Shown: positions 43,301-52,478, counted from the first letter of the stretch. The stretch: DNA of 64,000 nt from Kaistella soli (GCF_019038595.1 NZ_JAHOPF010000001.1:1-64000), one strand, 5' to 3'. Numbers and translations: made by a program. The notes: generated by a model from the letters alone, not told the origin.

Positions 43301-44523
43301 AATACGAAGTCAATCTGCTGGATTATACATCTCAAATGGTGGATATCACAAATCCGGACAACAGTTTTAAATTTTATTTAAGTCAGTCGGACGCTCAGAA
43401 TGATATTAATGCCATTTCTGATCCTACTAATTTCGAAATCGCTTCTTTACCGGCAAGGATATGGGTGAAAGTTGAAAATATTCCGGGATGTAATGACAGA
43501 GCCTTCATTGATCTGCAGCCTGGAACAAAAGTTTCCTTAGCCAGTTCCGGCCCGTATCTGCTGGAACCTTGTGATGCGGGAAACGACGGTAAGGAAGTTA
43601 TTGATTTAACGAAGTTTGAAACGCAGATATTCAATGGAGGATCGTTTGAATATTATCCAAGTTTAACCGATCTGAATAAAGCAACCAATCAGATTCTGAA
43701 TCCAAACAGTTTTAGCTTTGATGCCAGCATACACACCAACGGAATTTTTGTAAAAGTGAAAAGTTCGGGCTTATGTCCTGCAGGCACCGTGATTAATGTA
43801 AAACTGAAAAAGACACCCGTTTTTGCGATTGCTGATCATTATTTCTGTCCATACGATGATTCGGTGGATATAAAACCGGATTTTACGGGTCTTAATCTTG
43901 TCGCTTATGAATGGAAAAATCCTGCGGGCGAAACCGTTTCGGTTACTCATGAACTTTTAGGCTTGAACGTAACGGGAATTTATTCACTTAAGGTTACCGC
44001 AGCGAACGGATGTGAATTCACAGCTTCTTTTAATGTAAAACATTACGAAGTTCCGGTGATCACTCAGCTGGTACCGAACGGAAATACTTATACCATAATA
44101 GCTACAGGAAGCAAGCCGATTTTGTATTCCATGGACGGACAGATCTGGCAGACCAGCAACGTATTTCCAAATCTACCTAAAGGAGTCTTTACTTTCTACG
44201 TGAAATTTTTGGGAGAAGAATGCCTCGGGCTTCCTAAAAAAGGAGTAATGCTTGATATTCCGAATGCATTTACCCCAAATGCCGACGGGATTAATGATAC
44301 CTGGGAAGTTGACGGGCTGGATGTATTTGATGGGGAAAAATCCAAAATACAGGTCTTTAACCGCCAGCAGACATTGGTCTTCGAACAGCTGTCTTCGGAT
44401 AAATTTATCTGGAACGGAAAATGGCTAAGCAGACCGGTTCCTACCGCAACCTACTGGTATATTATTACGCTTCCGGACGGCCGGGTTTTCAACGGATGGG
44501 TAGTGGTAAAAAACAGAAATTAG
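40306..44523 (+). CDS. Giant T9SS type B cargo protein with Asp-rich repeats
   Basis: 1405 residues, GTG start supported by the promoter and an immediate signal peptide (about 1-21). Domains: an N-terminal Cys-rich beta domain; about nine repeats of roughly 92 residues, each opening with a Cys-Asp-x-x-x-Asp-Gly-type loop (CDANNDG, CDNNNDG, CDSNLDG, CDAGNDG) and containing an aromatic YY/SxxDAQ segment; an Ig-like unit; and the C-terminal type B sorting domain (IPNAFTPNADGINDTWEVDG, WYIITLPDG). It is exported by T9SS and shown or shed at the surface, likely as an adhesin; the Asp loops may bind calcium. Confidence 0.93.
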   Translation: MRKFYILFVFLTSFWQSFYEAQVCPSLTVTDNSGNGSVLVDCNYPLVNGQCLTLNATAPDTRGTSSYSVAPAGFTPYVPFNSGTALNANYDDLYAEVIDIPFTFCFFGKYYNKVVIGSNGLITFDLSQLGKISYPNIGQSNPDPLLPFNSIFGVYQDLVFSGSDQSEIYYFVIGTGFCRKLVINFYEGRIAGCNDRSSSQIVLSEFTNEIEIFVDHKTMPCSTARFPNALLGIMNGDGSLGYSPPNRNTGVWQANKEAWKFSPDGPVISPVIQWFNSNNTLLGTGKSISVCPDENTQYHAKATYNVCGSPLVFTDSIDVNFAPDFPLAKNYTKIFCVTAGTSENIDMDNYRQFLTPQNPANLNFTYYNSRADAQTATNGINNNVTLSNDKIFYVRIQNPSDPTCYRIAELKFQFISNVLLGTVVTLCDANNDGIENNYQLSAFNNQLFAPGSSGTVTYYTSPADAQNSTNPVITANITSQTQLWVRFATAACSQVFGPVSVVFTPGPSVNTPLLFPVNTCDINDDKKELFDFPANLDSLVSSESGVTFSYYATFQEAYTGFGAPLTEIHEGTYSIFVRVAYPGGCFSIAEVKMDVKFFRVEANTKTAYICFDGVQDISVDLAALSQSMLISPTSGVTVTFHLSQNDAELPANAVSSTQLITDDGNSVNKIFYVRFEDVNKCYTVRPLTVSLIHPVAMQNNFDVCDIGNNGTENINLSQFSSSIAGIQPATITYFNTLPEAQNGNNPVSNVILTGTLQLYAKVQVQSCTEFYPVTVNLVSTPLVKTVHSVTVNNVCDNNNDGLEIYDLTQHQNQIYTDLQPVQFTYYTTYNVSNQTLSGQINNPAVYVASADNTVFVKVQFASGACSSVSTLKIKLSFLPALVLTDATLRKCDPQFNFNESFNLNDAVPLMFDQTQNSVLLSNVKVTYYNTLQEANAGLSSTQISPVQNTFNALTTVFARFQSNITGCYSVKAIHLRTYFPPKAINSVISGICDSNLDGKYEVNLLDYTSQMVDITNPDNSFKFYLSQSDAQNDINAISDPTNFEIASLPARIWVKVENIPGCNDRAFIDLQPGTKVSLASSGPYLLEPCDAGNDGKEVIDLTKFETQIFNGGSFEYYPSLTDLNKATNQILNPNSFSFDASIHTNGIFVKVKSSGLCPAGTVINVKLKKTPVFAIADHYFCPYDDSVDIKPDFTGLNLVAYEWKNPAGETVSVTHELLGLNVTGIYSLKVTAANGCEFTASFNVKHYEVPVITQLVPNGNTYTIIATGSKPILYSMDGQIWQTSNVFPNLPKGVFTFYVKFLGEECLGLPKKGVMLDIPNAFTPNADGINDTWEVDGLDVFDGEKSKIQVFNRQQTLVFEQLSSDKFIWNGKWLSRPVPTATYWYIITLPDGRVFNGWVVVKNRN
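41310..43850 (+). repeat. About nine ~280-base coding repeats in the type B cargo gene
   Basis: Repeat heads near 41310, 41583, 41863, 42131, 42413, 42687, 42974, 43281 and 43568, spaced 268-307 bases. Diverged at DNA level; the 41310 and 42131 copies have a degenerate head loop. Confidence 0.8.
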
Positions 44524-44541
44524 TAATCTTTTTTTGATAGA

Positions 44542-45171
44542 TTAAATCGTCCATTGATCGTTGATCATTGCGATGAGGTAGTATTTACCCTGATATTTCT
44601 CAAAAACGAAGCGCAGCGCATTCCTGTCCATTCCGCTGTATTTTTCAGATCCGGGAATATAATTCTCCGTAAAAATGGCTTGAGGATAAATCTTTTCTAA
44701 ATTGTTTATAGAATTTCCACCGCCTTTAAATTCATTCAGCGAAAACTCGGAACGGGAAAAATCTCTTTTAAAAGCCCATGTTTCTAGATAATCTCTTAAT
44801 GAAATGATGAGCAGATCGCCGGAGCCGTCTTTTTCGCCCCACGTGAATTTTGTAGGTTTATCAATGTAGGTCATGAAATCGGCAGTGCTGAAATGTTTAT
44901 CTTTATCAGGCCGGATAAACGCATACATCGAAAACCTGATCCCTTTTGCAGGATGGATAAAGGTTGAAAATTTAGCGTAATTCTTCGTTTTTAAAGTCTG
45001 AATAATTTCGTCGTTGAGACTTTTCAGAATTTCTCTATTTCTTAATTTTTCTGTTGCAGAATCCTGCCTGTTAACAGCCGGAATATTTTCTGCCCGGATT
45101 TCTGAATCTTTCGAAATTTCTTTTTTACAGGAAACAGTAAAGAGCAGGAGCACAAAAATGGTATTTTTCAT
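44542..45171 (-). CDS. Lipoprotein of unknown function
   Basis: 209 residues. ATG 45171 gives a compact lipoprotein signal (MKNTIFVLLLFTVSC-KK, Cys at 15); the longer frame from 45198 would bury it. The body contains no motif I recognise (KTKNYAKFSTFIHPAKGIRFS, ADFMTYIDKPTKFTWGEKDGSG, RFVFEKYQGKYYLIAMINDQWTI), but the pattern is common among Chryseobacterium lipoproteins and resembles SnoaL/NTF2-like folds at the C-terminus. Convergent with the type B cargo gene. Confidence 0.75.
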   Translation of the reverse strand: MKNTIFVLLLFTVSCKKEISKDSEIRAENIPAVNRQDSATEKLRNREILKSLNDEIIQTLKTKNYAKFSTFIHPAKGIRFSMYAFIRPDKDKHFSTADFMTYIDKPTKFTWGEKDGSGDLLIISLRDYLETWAFKRDFSRSEFSLNEFKGGGNSINNLEKIYPQAIFTENYIPGSEKYSGMDRNALRFVFEKYQGKYYLIAMINDQWTI

Positions 45172-45265
45172 ATTGATTTTATTCTGGTTCTCCATCAAAA
45201 ACTTTACCGTGAGCGTTTAGGAACATATTTATCTTTTGGCATTAAAAGTATGCTCAAATTTTTTA

Positions 45266-45273
45266 TAAATTTG
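45266..45273 (+). promoter_or_regulatory. -7 element TAAATTTG of cbpA-cbpM
   Basis: Perfect TAnnTTTG 17 bases before the ATG. Confidence 0.6.
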
Positions 45274-45290
45274 AATAAATAATTGATCTG

Positions 45291-46220
45291 ATGGCATATA
45301 TAGATTATTACAGAATATTGGGCGTTGATAAAAAGGCAACCGCAGACGAAATAAAAAAGGCTTACCGAAAGCTTGCCCGGAAGTATCATCCCGACGTGAA
45401 TCCCGGCGATAAAGAGGCCGAGAAGAAATTTAAGGAAATTAACGAAGCCAATGAAGTACTGAGCCATGTAGAAAACCGTGAAAAGTACGACAAATACGGC
45501 GAGCATTGGAAGCACGGTGAAGAATATGAAAAAGCGCAGCATCACCAGAGACAGCATCAGCAGTCCCGGCAAGGCGGAAGTTACGGCGGTTTTTCGGGAG
45601 CTGATTTTGGGGAAGGCGAGGACTTTTCCGATTTCTTCCAGAGTATGTTTGGTGGTGGAGCAGGAGGAGGATTCGGCAGAAGTTCCAAAGGAAGTGCTTC
45701 CGGAAAATTTAAAGGTCAGGATGTTTCTGCGGAACTGAATCTCCACTTACGTGATGCAGCAAAAACCCATCAGCAGACTTTCGAAATCAACGGTAAAAAA
45801 GTCCGTATAACCATTCCTGCAGGAGTGGCCGACGGACAGAAAATAAAGCTCAAAGGTCACGGAAATCCGGGATATAACGGCGGCCCTCACGGAGACCTGT
45901 ACATTACTTTTAATATTGCGGAAGATCATCATTTCAAAAGAAACGGTGACAATCTGAGTGCTGAGGTGGAAATTGATCTTTACACGGCAATTTTGGGAGG
46001 TGAGGTGAATATAAAAACGCTTGATGGAAGTGTTAACCTCAAAGTAAAACCTGAAACCCAGAATGGGACCAAGGTACGCCTGAAAGGAAAGGGTTTTCCT
46101 GTTTACAAAAAAGAAGGCGAATTCGGAGATTTAGTGGTGACCTACCGCATCAAACTGCCGACAGATTTAACCCAGAAAGAAAAAGAATTATTCCAACAAA
46201 TTAAAGATTTACAGCCATGA
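45291..46220 (+). CDS. cbpA: CbpA-type DnaJ co-chaperone
   Basis: 309 residues: J domain (1-70) with the HPD motif in [10 protein letters not shown], a Gly/Phe-rich linker (about 85-140), and the DnaJ C-terminal substrate-binding domains ([34 protein letters not shown]). No Cys zinc finger, so it is the CbpA class rather than DnaJ. Stimulates DnaK and may bind the nucleoid. The partner gene cbpM overlaps its stop by 4 bases. Confidence 0.92.
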   Translation: MAYIDYYRILGVDKKATADEIKKAYRKLARKYHPDVNPGDKEAEKKFKEINEANEVLSHVENREKYDKYGEHWKHGEEYEKAQHHQRQHQQSRQGGSYGGFSGADFGEGEDFSDFFQSMFGGGAGGGFGRSSKGSASGKFKGQDVSAELNLHLRDAAKTHQQTFEINGKKVRITIPAGVADGQKIKLKGHGNPGYNGGPHGDLYITFNIAEDHHFKRNGDNLSAEVEIDLYTAILGGEVNIKTLDGSVNLKVKPETQNGTKVRLKGKGFPVYKKEGEFGDLVVTYRIKLPTDLTQKEKELFQQIKDLQP

Positions 46221-46504
46221 CGGACAGAATATCCCGCGAAGAACTCGTGAAAATCTACAATATCGAAATTACTTTTTTCGATCTGCTGGAAGAATCGGGG
46301 CTGCTGAGAACAGAAACCGAGAACGAGATAAAATACCTACATTATGAGGAACTGCCTGTATTCGAAAGGCTGGCGAACTGGCATTATGATCTGGAAGTGA
46401 ATTTACCCGGCATCGAAATCATCCATCATCTGCTGCAAAAAATGGAAATGCTTACCAAGGAAAACAGAAGGCTGAAAAGTTTTTATCGCGGCCAGGAATT
46501 GTAA
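46217..46504 (+). CDS. cbpM: Chaperone modulator CbpM-like protein
   Basis: 95 residues with a MerR-like helix-turn-helix fold ([26 protein letters not shown]) and a C-terminal coiled coil ([23 protein letters not shown]). In E. coli CbpM binds and inhibits the J domain of CbpA; the strict cbpA-cbpM order with an ATGA overlap supports the same role here. Confidence 0.88.
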   Translation: MTDRISREELVKIYNIEITFFDLLEESGLLRTETENEIKYLHYEELPVFERLANWHYDLEVNLPGIEIIHHLLQKMEMLTKENRRLKSFYRGQEL

Positions 46505-46620
46505 AATATTATTCCCGATGTTTTACGTGAGCTAAGTGGTTAAAATGATTATTTCATAACGGTTTTCCGTAATTGTTAAATATTTGCCAACAAAATAGGG
46601 TTTTATTAAATTAAAAGCAT

Positions 46621-46628
46621 TAGTTTTG
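46621..46628 (+). promoter_or_regulatory. -7 element TAGTTTTG of the type A cargo gene
   Basis: Perfect TAnnTTTG 25 bases before the ATG. Confidence 0.6.
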
Positions 46629-46653
46629 GCACCGTTTAACAAATATAAATTTT

Positions 46654-49600
46654 ATGAAAAAACTTTTACTCACTTGCGGAGTACTTTTAGGAGTTTATGC
46701 TTCCGCCCAGGTGTCGGGGACTAAAACCATCGGGGTGGATTATCCAACATTGGTTGATGCATTCATTGATCTCAACACAAATGGTGTAGGTGCTGGCGGA
46801 GCCACAATCAACGTTCCTTCCGGATATACAGAAACTGCTCCTTCAGGAGGATTTTCTTTAGGATCTCTGATTCTGAATGCATCGCTTTCTTCAAGTAATC
46901 GACTTGTCATCCAAAAAAGTGGATCAGGACCCAATCCTATGATTAACGCGCAGGTTGGAACCAGTACTTATGATGCTTTCTTCAAGTTTGTGGGGGTAGA
47001 TTATGTGACCCTTGATGGTTTTACGCTTCAGGAAAATGCAAGTAATAGTACTGCCGCTACTGCAATTGAAAGAGGATTTTATTTTTATCCGTTGGATGCT
47101 ACGGATGGTTGTAATAATAATACCATTCAGAATAATGTGGTGAACTTTATCAGCGGTGGCGTAGCTACTGCTACTGCCGGTGTTTACTTTGCACATACCA
47201 CGGAATCGGGAACTGCCCTAGTGCCGACCGTTACCTCGGGATTGAACAGCAATAACAAGATTTACGGAAATATCATCAATAATGCTTTATCAGTGGGGGT
47301 TATGCTAAACGGGTATGCATCTGCTGCTCCATACACCTTACGAGATACCGGAAATGATGTAGGAGGAACTTCAGTTGCCACTGGTAATACGTTCAATAAT
47401 TTAGGTGAATTAAATTATATTACAGCATATGGTTTATTTGGCCTTTATCAGGCATCTTCCAATGTTTCTTTCAATACCATAAATTTTGCAGACGGAGGTT
47501 TAGGAGCGGCTGGAATCTACATTTACGGGGACAATACCTCTTTTACGATAAATAATAATAAAGTCAATGCACCAAATCGATTAAATTATACTTCCACGAG
47601 TAGCGGAGCTTATGCGGGTATATATTGTTTAAGTGTAACTGCTTCGACGGCAGTAAATCTCACGGCCAATAATAATGAGATCAATTTGGGAACCACAGCT
47701 AATCATACCGGTACAACTTACCAACCCGTATATGGAATATTGCACGCTTACGCAGGTACTGCGAATACTGGTTCCTTAACTGCCTCGAAAAATAAAGTAA
47801 CCGGTTCTTCATTTGGTACATATTATGGAATTTATAGTACCGCTTCTGGACCTCAAACGGATATTGTCGACAACTCCGTAAGCGGAATCAATATTGGGGC
47901 AAATGGCTATTTGATTTACGCCAATGCTACTGCGGCTACCAATATTTTGCGGAATAAAGTTTATAATGCACAGGCAAATGGTACAAGTTTACTTTACGGA
48001 GTTTACATCACTGGAACTACACCTTCTGCGAAAACAAATATTGTTAATAATCTAATTGGTGATTTGCGTGTCCCCAACAGTAACAGTACTTCTGTAAGTT
48101 TAGCAGGGGTCTATCTTGCTTCCAGTGGTGCCACATCAAATCTCAATGTGTATTATAATTCAATCTATCTGAATGGTGTATCTTCGGGAACTAACTTTAA
48201 TTCCGCAGGTATTTACCATACATTCAACACTAATGCGACTACTGCAGCGTTGGATATGCGAAACAATATGGTGATCAACACTTCCACACCTAAGGGCACA
48301 GGTTATGCATCTGCATTCAGAAGAAGTTCTGCTACTAATCTTAATAATTATGCACTAACATCCAACAACAACAATTTCTTCACAGGTACCGGAACCAACC
48401 AAAATATCTATTATAATGGTACTACCGCGTATCCTACAATGTCAGCATTCCAAACTCATGTGGGTGCCAGAGAAACTAATTCCCTGAATATTAGTGCTGA
48501 TTTTCTTTCAACTAATGGAAGTACGGCGGATTTCCTTAAATTGAACCCAAGTGCCTCAAATACACAGTTGCTTGATAACAAGGGAACACCCCTTGCTTCT
48601 TATACAACTGATTACCTTGCAGTCACCAGAGATGCTGCAACGCCAGATATGGGTGCGTATGAATTTACTTATGTCGCTCCTACAATCGCTCCTCTATGTA
48701 CAACACTTACAGGAAGCCTTATTAATATCATGCCAAATCCTGCAACGATTTCATGGGCATTGACTGATGGAGCTACTGGTTATAAGGTATATGTTGGAAC
48801 CACTGATGGGGGAACAGATATCGTAAACGGAACTTTGACCACAGCGTTGAGTATGCAGCTTAATCTGACAGCTAATTCAACTTATTATGTGAAAATTGTA
48901 CCAACAAACAGTATTGGAGATGCAACCGGTTGTGCTTATACCATGATCAAAACTGGAGCTTGGGTTTATTGCACCGCAGGAGCAACCTCAACATCATTTG
49001 AAAAAATCTCTAATGTGACTTTTGGAGCGATTAACAATAACTCCACTGCTATTGCGGGATATGAAGATTTCACAAGTATTTCAACAAATGTGAATAGAAA
49101 AGGATCTTACTTGCTTTCAGTAAAAGCAAATACCTATTATAGTACTGATAGTTATTTTGCGTGGATCGACTATAATCAAAATGGAGTATTTGAAGATGCC
49201 GAAAGAGTTCAGCTCACAGGAGCCTCTGCAACTACACCGGCAACCGGAACGATTGTGGTCCCTTCTGACGCCAAATTTGGTGCTACCTTGATGAGAGTTA
49301 AGCTGATTGATGGAACAGATAACACCCCTTGTCAAACATATACTTACGGACAGGTTGAAGATTATTCCGTTAAGATTGTTGCGCCAGATGTAGCTTTAAT
49401 CACATCTCCTGCCAATGGTGCAACCGGGGTGTCAGCAAGTCCTGCCACAATCACTTGGGATGCATCAACTGGTGCTACTAGTTACAAACTTTTCGTGGGA
49501 ACTGCTTCCGGAAATTATGATGTGGTAAATGGAACTACGGTTTCAGCTACAACTTATGAACTTAATCTGAGTCCAAGCACAACTTATTATGCTAAATTGG

Positions 49601-49911
49601 TTTCCAACGATGGATCAGCTGATTCTACCGGTAATTTGGAAATCTCTTTTACAACGGATGTTGCACTCGCGGTTACCGCTGCAAATAAGACTGAAATTTC
49701 CATTTATCCAAACCCGTTCACAGATATGCTAAGAATCTCTGATGTAAAAGGAGTGAAATCAGTTTCTGTCAGCGATGTAGCAGGAAGATTGGTTAAAACG
49801 ATGAAACCGGCAGCTGAGCTGAATGTTTCAGATCTTAAAACAGGTCTTTATATTGTTACTTTAAACATGGAGGACGGAAGTTCTAAAACCATTAAAGCAA
49901 TCAAAAAATAG
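46654..49911 (+). CDS. T9SS type A cargo with beta-helix, GEVED and Fn3 domains
   Basis: 1085 residues. Signal peptide ends ASAQ (about 19). Residues about 20-670: Asn/Thr-rich right-handed beta-helix (many NN-x-I and GIY turns). Then a first fibronectin III-like unit (about 685-770), a GEVED domain (YFAWIDYNQNGVFEDAE, GQVEDYSVKIV; about 775-910), a second Fn3-like unit (about 912-1010) and the type A sorting tail (ISIYPNPFTDMLRISDV, GLYIVTLNMEDGSSKTIKAIKK). Secreted through T9SS and probably attached to the surface; likely binds or processes a polysaccharide, unproven. Confidence 0.93.
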   Translation: MKKLLLTCGVLLGVYASAQVSGTKTIGVDYPTLVDAFIDLNTNGVGAGGATINVPSGYTETAPSGGFSLGSLILNASLSSSNRLVIQKSGSGPNPMINAQVGTSTYDAFFKFVGVDYVTLDGFTLQENASNSTAATAIERGFYFYPLDATDGCNNNTIQNNVVNFISGGVATATAGVYFAHTTESGTALVPTVTSGLNSNNKIYGNIINNALSVGVMLNGYASAAPYTLRDTGNDVGGTSVATGNTFNNLGELNYITAYGLFGLYQASSNVSFNTINFADGGLGAAGIYIYGDNTSFTINNNKVNAPNRLNYTSTSSGAYAGIYCLSVTASTAVNLTANNNEINLGTTANHTGTTYQPVYGILHAYAGTANTGSLTASKNKVTGSSFGTYYGIYSTASGPQTDIVDNSVSGINIGANGYLIYANATAATNILRNKVYNAQANGTSLLYGVYITGTTPSAKTNIVNNLIGDLRVPNSNSTSVSLAGVYLASSGATSNLNVYYNSIYLNGVSSGTNFNSAGIYHTFNTNATTAALDMRNNMVINTSTPKGTGYASAFRRSSATNLNNYALTSNNNNFFTGTGTNQNIYYNGTTAYPTMSAFQTHVGARETNSLNISADFLSTNGSTADFLKLNPSASNTQLLDNKGTPLASYTTDYLAVTRDAATPDMGAYEFTYVAPTIAPLCTTLTGSLINIMPNPATISWALTDGATGYKVYVGTTDGGTDIVNGTLTTALSMQLNLTANSTYYVKIVPTNSIGDATGCAYTMIKTGAWVYCTAGATSTSFEKISNVTFGAINNNSTAIAGYEDFTSISTNVNRKGSYLLSVKANTYYSTDSYFAWIDYNQNGVFEDAERVQLTGASATTPATGTIVVPSDAKFGATLMRVKLIDGTDNTPCQTYTYGQVEDYSVKIVAPDVALITSPANGATGVSASPATITWDASTGATSYKLFVGTASGNYDVVNGTTVSATTYELNLSPSTTYYAKLVSNDGSADSTGNLEISFTTDVALAVTAANKTEISIYPNPFTDMLRISDVKGVKSVSVSDVAGRLVKTMKPAAELNVSDLKTGLYIVTLNMEDGSSKTIKAIKK

Positions 49912-49941
49912 TATTTTGAATAATATTTTTTAATAAAAATG

Positions 49942-49972
49942 AATCCGTCTCAGTAATGAGACGGATTTTTTT
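49942..49972 (+). terminator. Terminator of the type A cargo gene
   Basis: Perfect 11-bp stem AATCCGTCTCA/TGAGACGGATT with a 4-base loop and a T run. Confidence 0.93.
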
Positions 49973-50114
49973 ATACCAAATACAAAAAAAATAATTACAG
50001 CGAAACTTTTCCCAAATTCGTGAAATCGCAATGGTGATGAGACTTGTTGCTTGGTTTTCAATACATCAGAAGAAAAAAAAATATAAATTTTTTAAATATT
50101 TTTACTACTTTGTA
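49973..50114. other. AT-rich gap before padR
   Basis: Part of a 309-base gap. No supported gene; a 55-codon open frame from about 50031 runs through the padR promoter and was rejected. Confidence 0.5.
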
Positions 50115-50146
50115 TTGCATATTACTAGATTTATTTTATATCTTTG
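50115..50146 (+). promoter_or_regulatory. Promoter of padR-pspC, TTG-N21-TATCTTTG
   Basis: TTG at 50115-50117 and a perfect -7 TATCTTTG at 50139-50146. Leader of about 70 bases before the ATG. Confidence 0.7.
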
Positions 50147-50220
50147 CAATGTAAGATTGAAGTTCGGAACCCGGGTTTTGATTTTCTACAAAATTTAACC
50201 AATTAATAACCTCATATAAT

Positions 50221-50592
50221 ATGAACACAGAAAACACCAAAGCGCAGATGCGAAAAGGAATTCTGGAATTCTGTATTTTGAGTTTGATCGACAAAAGAGA
50301 AATGTATGTTTCCGATCTGATCGATGAACTTAAAAACGGAAAACTGGATGTGGTGGAAGGTACGCTTTACCCTCTGCTCACAAGATTAAAAAATGGCGAA
50401 TTCCTCTCTTACCGATGGGAAGAATCTACAGGAGGCCCGCCAAGAAAGTACTACCAGATTACTGAAAAAGGCAAGCTTTTTCTCGCCGAACTTCTCAATA
50501 CCTGGAAAGACCTCACAGATTCTGTAAACCAAATTACAAAAAACAATAACCCGACGAACGCACCTGAAAGCTCGTTCCATCCAAATACTTAA
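50221..50592 (+). CDS. PadR-family transcriptional regulator
   Basis: 123 residues with a winged helix: MRKGILEFCILSLIDKREMYVSDLIDEL, VVEGTLYPLLTRLKNGEFLSYRW and the wing GGPPRKYYQITEKGK. PadR regulators respond to small molecules or envelope stress; it likely controls its own operon with the PspC protein 4 bases downstream. Polar 25-residue tail. Confidence 0.92.
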   Translation: MNTENTKAQMRKGILEFCILSLIDKREMYVSDLIDELKNGKLDVVEGTLYPLLTRLKNGEFLSYRWEESTGGPPRKYYQITEKGKLFLAELLNTWKDLTDSVNQITKNNNPTNAPESSFHPNT

Positions 50593-50596
50593 AACT

Positions 50597-52297
50597 ATGA
50601 ACAAGACACTCTCAATAGGACTCGCCGGTTTCTCTTTCACCATTGAGGAACATGCATATATCAAACTCAGCGATTATCTTGCTGCGCTCCGCAGCTCTCT
50701 TGATACCAATGAAGCGGATGAGGTGATGCATGATATCGAAATCAGAATGGTTGAAATTTTCAAAGATGCTTTAGGAAAACGCGAAGTAATCAATGATACC
50801 GATGTGGAAAAAGTAATCTCACAAATCGGAAAACCTGAACAGATTGAAGAACAGGAAGAAGCATACTTTTCTGAAAAATCAAGCAGAAAAGAAAACAGAA
50901 CTTCGGGAACTTTCAACGGACAGAAACAGCTCTTCCGTGATCCCGAAAAACAGAAAATAGCAGGTGTTTGCGCCGGTTTGGCTCATTATGTTGGTATGGA
51001 TGTAAGTGCGATGCGCGCCATCTGGCTGGGTGTTGCGGTACTGGGAGTTTTCACTGCCGCCATTTCAACTTCCCTAATAATCCTGATTTACGGTATCCTG
51101 TGGATCGTTTTGCCTAAAGCGGAAACTGCAACCGATTTTCTGAAAATGAAGGGAAAGCCTATGAACTTCGATAATCTGAAAAACGAATCCAACAAGCTGG
51201 TACAGTTTGCCAATGAATCTACCCAGAGAGTCGGAGAGATCTACAACGAAAACAAGCCCTATATCACCAATGCAGGAAGCGGACTTTGGAATGTCATCCG
51301 TTATGTGTTGGGAGGAATCTTCGGATTCATGGCAATTGGATGTATTGTGGGCGCGTTTTTCATCTTCGGTCTTTTTGGAGGAAATTCAGATTTGCCGCCG
51401 ATGAGAGAATTCAATTTTCTCTTCGAAGACGACGGAATGAGCAACGTATTATACGGAATGATGCTTATTGGAACCCTGATTCCTGCATTGCTTTTCAGTT
51501 TGCTTTCCATTAAATTGATTTCTCCTAAAACCCAGCTTCGAAACGTAGGATATGTGGTAGGAGCCTTGTTTTTAATCCTTTTGGCTTTCGGAACTTATTT
51601 CGGAATCAACATGGCCAAAAAAGACATGATCTACAAAGGACATAAAGAAGATACCGAAAATGTAGCGGTTAATACAACTTCAGACAGTTTATATGTCGAT
51701 GTGAAACAGGTGGTGATTCCTCAGAATTTCATCGCGTATGACGACGACATCTACTCCAACAAGAAAGATGTGTATGAAGAAGATTATCCTTACGTGAACG
51801 TAACCAGAAAAGCAGACGTGAAAGTACCTTATTTGGTTGTTAAAAAAGAAGGTAAAGGCTATAACGTTCCGATTCAGCTGAGCGTTCCGGTAGAGATTGA
51901 AAACAATAAAATTCTTTTGCCAAATTTTGTGAAGTATCCTTACGCGCACCGTTTCCGTAATTATAATGTCGATTATGAGTTGGTAGTGCCAATGAACACC
52001 AAAGTTTTCAAACTGAAAGAAAACCGTGTCAACCTAAACGGAGATCTGGACGGTGATGGAAATGATGAGGATGATGACAACGGTGTGGTGATCGAAAAAG
52101 ATAAAATCAAAATCAACGGTTCTACCATTCAGTACAATTCCAACGATAAGGACAGTGTGATTATTAACGGTAAAAAAATGCCTAAAGAAGAAGCCGATAA
52201 GATAATGGATTCCATGAAAGTTAATTTTAACAAACTGGAAGATGTGAACATTACCATCAAAAACGGCAAAAAGGAAATATCCATTAAAACTAAATAA
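50597..52297 (+). CDS. PspC-domain membrane protein
   Basis: 566 residues. N-terminal cytoplasmic segment (1-110) similar to the DUF1700/HAAS-type regions that accompany PadR (IKLSDYLAALRSSLDTNEADEVMHDIEIRM); a PspC domain (about 113-178; FRDPEKQKIAGVCAGLAHYVG, helix to WIVLP); three further helices (about 235-262, 285-310, 318-340); and a C-terminal extracytoplasmic domain with an Asp-rich stretch (GDLDGDGNDEDDDNG, about 480-495). PspC proteins sense envelope or secretion stress. Pairing with padR is a recurrent module in Bacteroidota. Confidence 0.88.
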   Translation: MNKTLSIGLAGFSFTIEEHAYIKLSDYLAALRSSLDTNEADEVMHDIEIRMVEIFKDALGKREVINDTDVEKVISQIGKPEQIEEQEEAYFSEKSSRKENRTSGTFNGQKQLFRDPEKQKIAGVCAGLAHYVGMDVSAMRAIWLGVAVLGVFTAAISTSLIILIYGILWIVLPKAETATDFLKMKGKPMNFDNLKNESNKLVQFANESTQRVGEIYNENKPYITNAGSGLWNVIRYVLGGIFGFMAIGCIVGAFFIFGLFGGNSDLPPMREFNFLFEDDGMSNVLYGMMLIGTLIPALLFSLLSIKLISPKTQLRNVGYVVGALFLILLAFGTYFGINMAKKDMIYKGHKEDTENVAVNTTSDSLYVDVKQVVIPQNFIAYDDDIYSNKKDVYEEDYPYVNVTRKADVKVPYLVVKKEGKGYNVPIQLSVPVEIENNKILLPNFVKYPYAHRFRNYNVDYELVVPMNTKVFKLKENRVNLNGDLDGDGNDEDDDNGVVIEKDKIKINGSTIQYNSNDKDSVIINGKKMPKEEADKIMDSMKVNFNKLEDVNITIKNGKKEISIKTK

Positions 52298-52312
52298 TGA
52301 GAGTGGATAGGC

Positions 52313-52351
52313 AAAAGCGGAGGATTTGATCAGTTTAAAAAATCCGCTTTT
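52313..52351 (+). terminator. Weak hairpin after the PspC gene
   Basis: Stem AAAAGCGGA/TCCGCTTTT with a 21-base loop that can itself pair. Only a short T tail, so termination is uncertain. Confidence 0.45.
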
Positions 52352-52422
52352 CGCTTGTTCCTCAATAATGAAACTTTAATAAAATTTAACATCAGAAACC
52401 GTATTTCAATTAAAAAAAATAC

Positions 52423-52444
52423 TAATTTCGTACTGTTAATTTCG
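52423..52444 (+). promoter_or_regulatory. Repeated -7-like TAATTTCG
   Basis: TAATTTCG occurs at 52423-52430 and again at 52437-52444, each one mismatch from TAnnTTTG. They lie 35-56 bases before the small ORF at 52479 and are its best promoter candidates. Confidence 0.35.
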
Positions 52445-52478
52445 ATCAGCTGTCAGTTAACAATTAAAAACATAAATC

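Noticed and set aside
44520-44541. Short TAATC/GATTA hairpin with internal T run between the type B cargo and lipoprotein genes
   Set aside because: Five-base AT-rich stem is too weak to call a terminator.
50031-50198. 55-codon ATG frame upstream of padR
   Set aside because: Runs through the TTG-N21-TATCTTTG promoter, is Lys/Phe/Tyr low complexity and has no ribosome-binding or terminator context.
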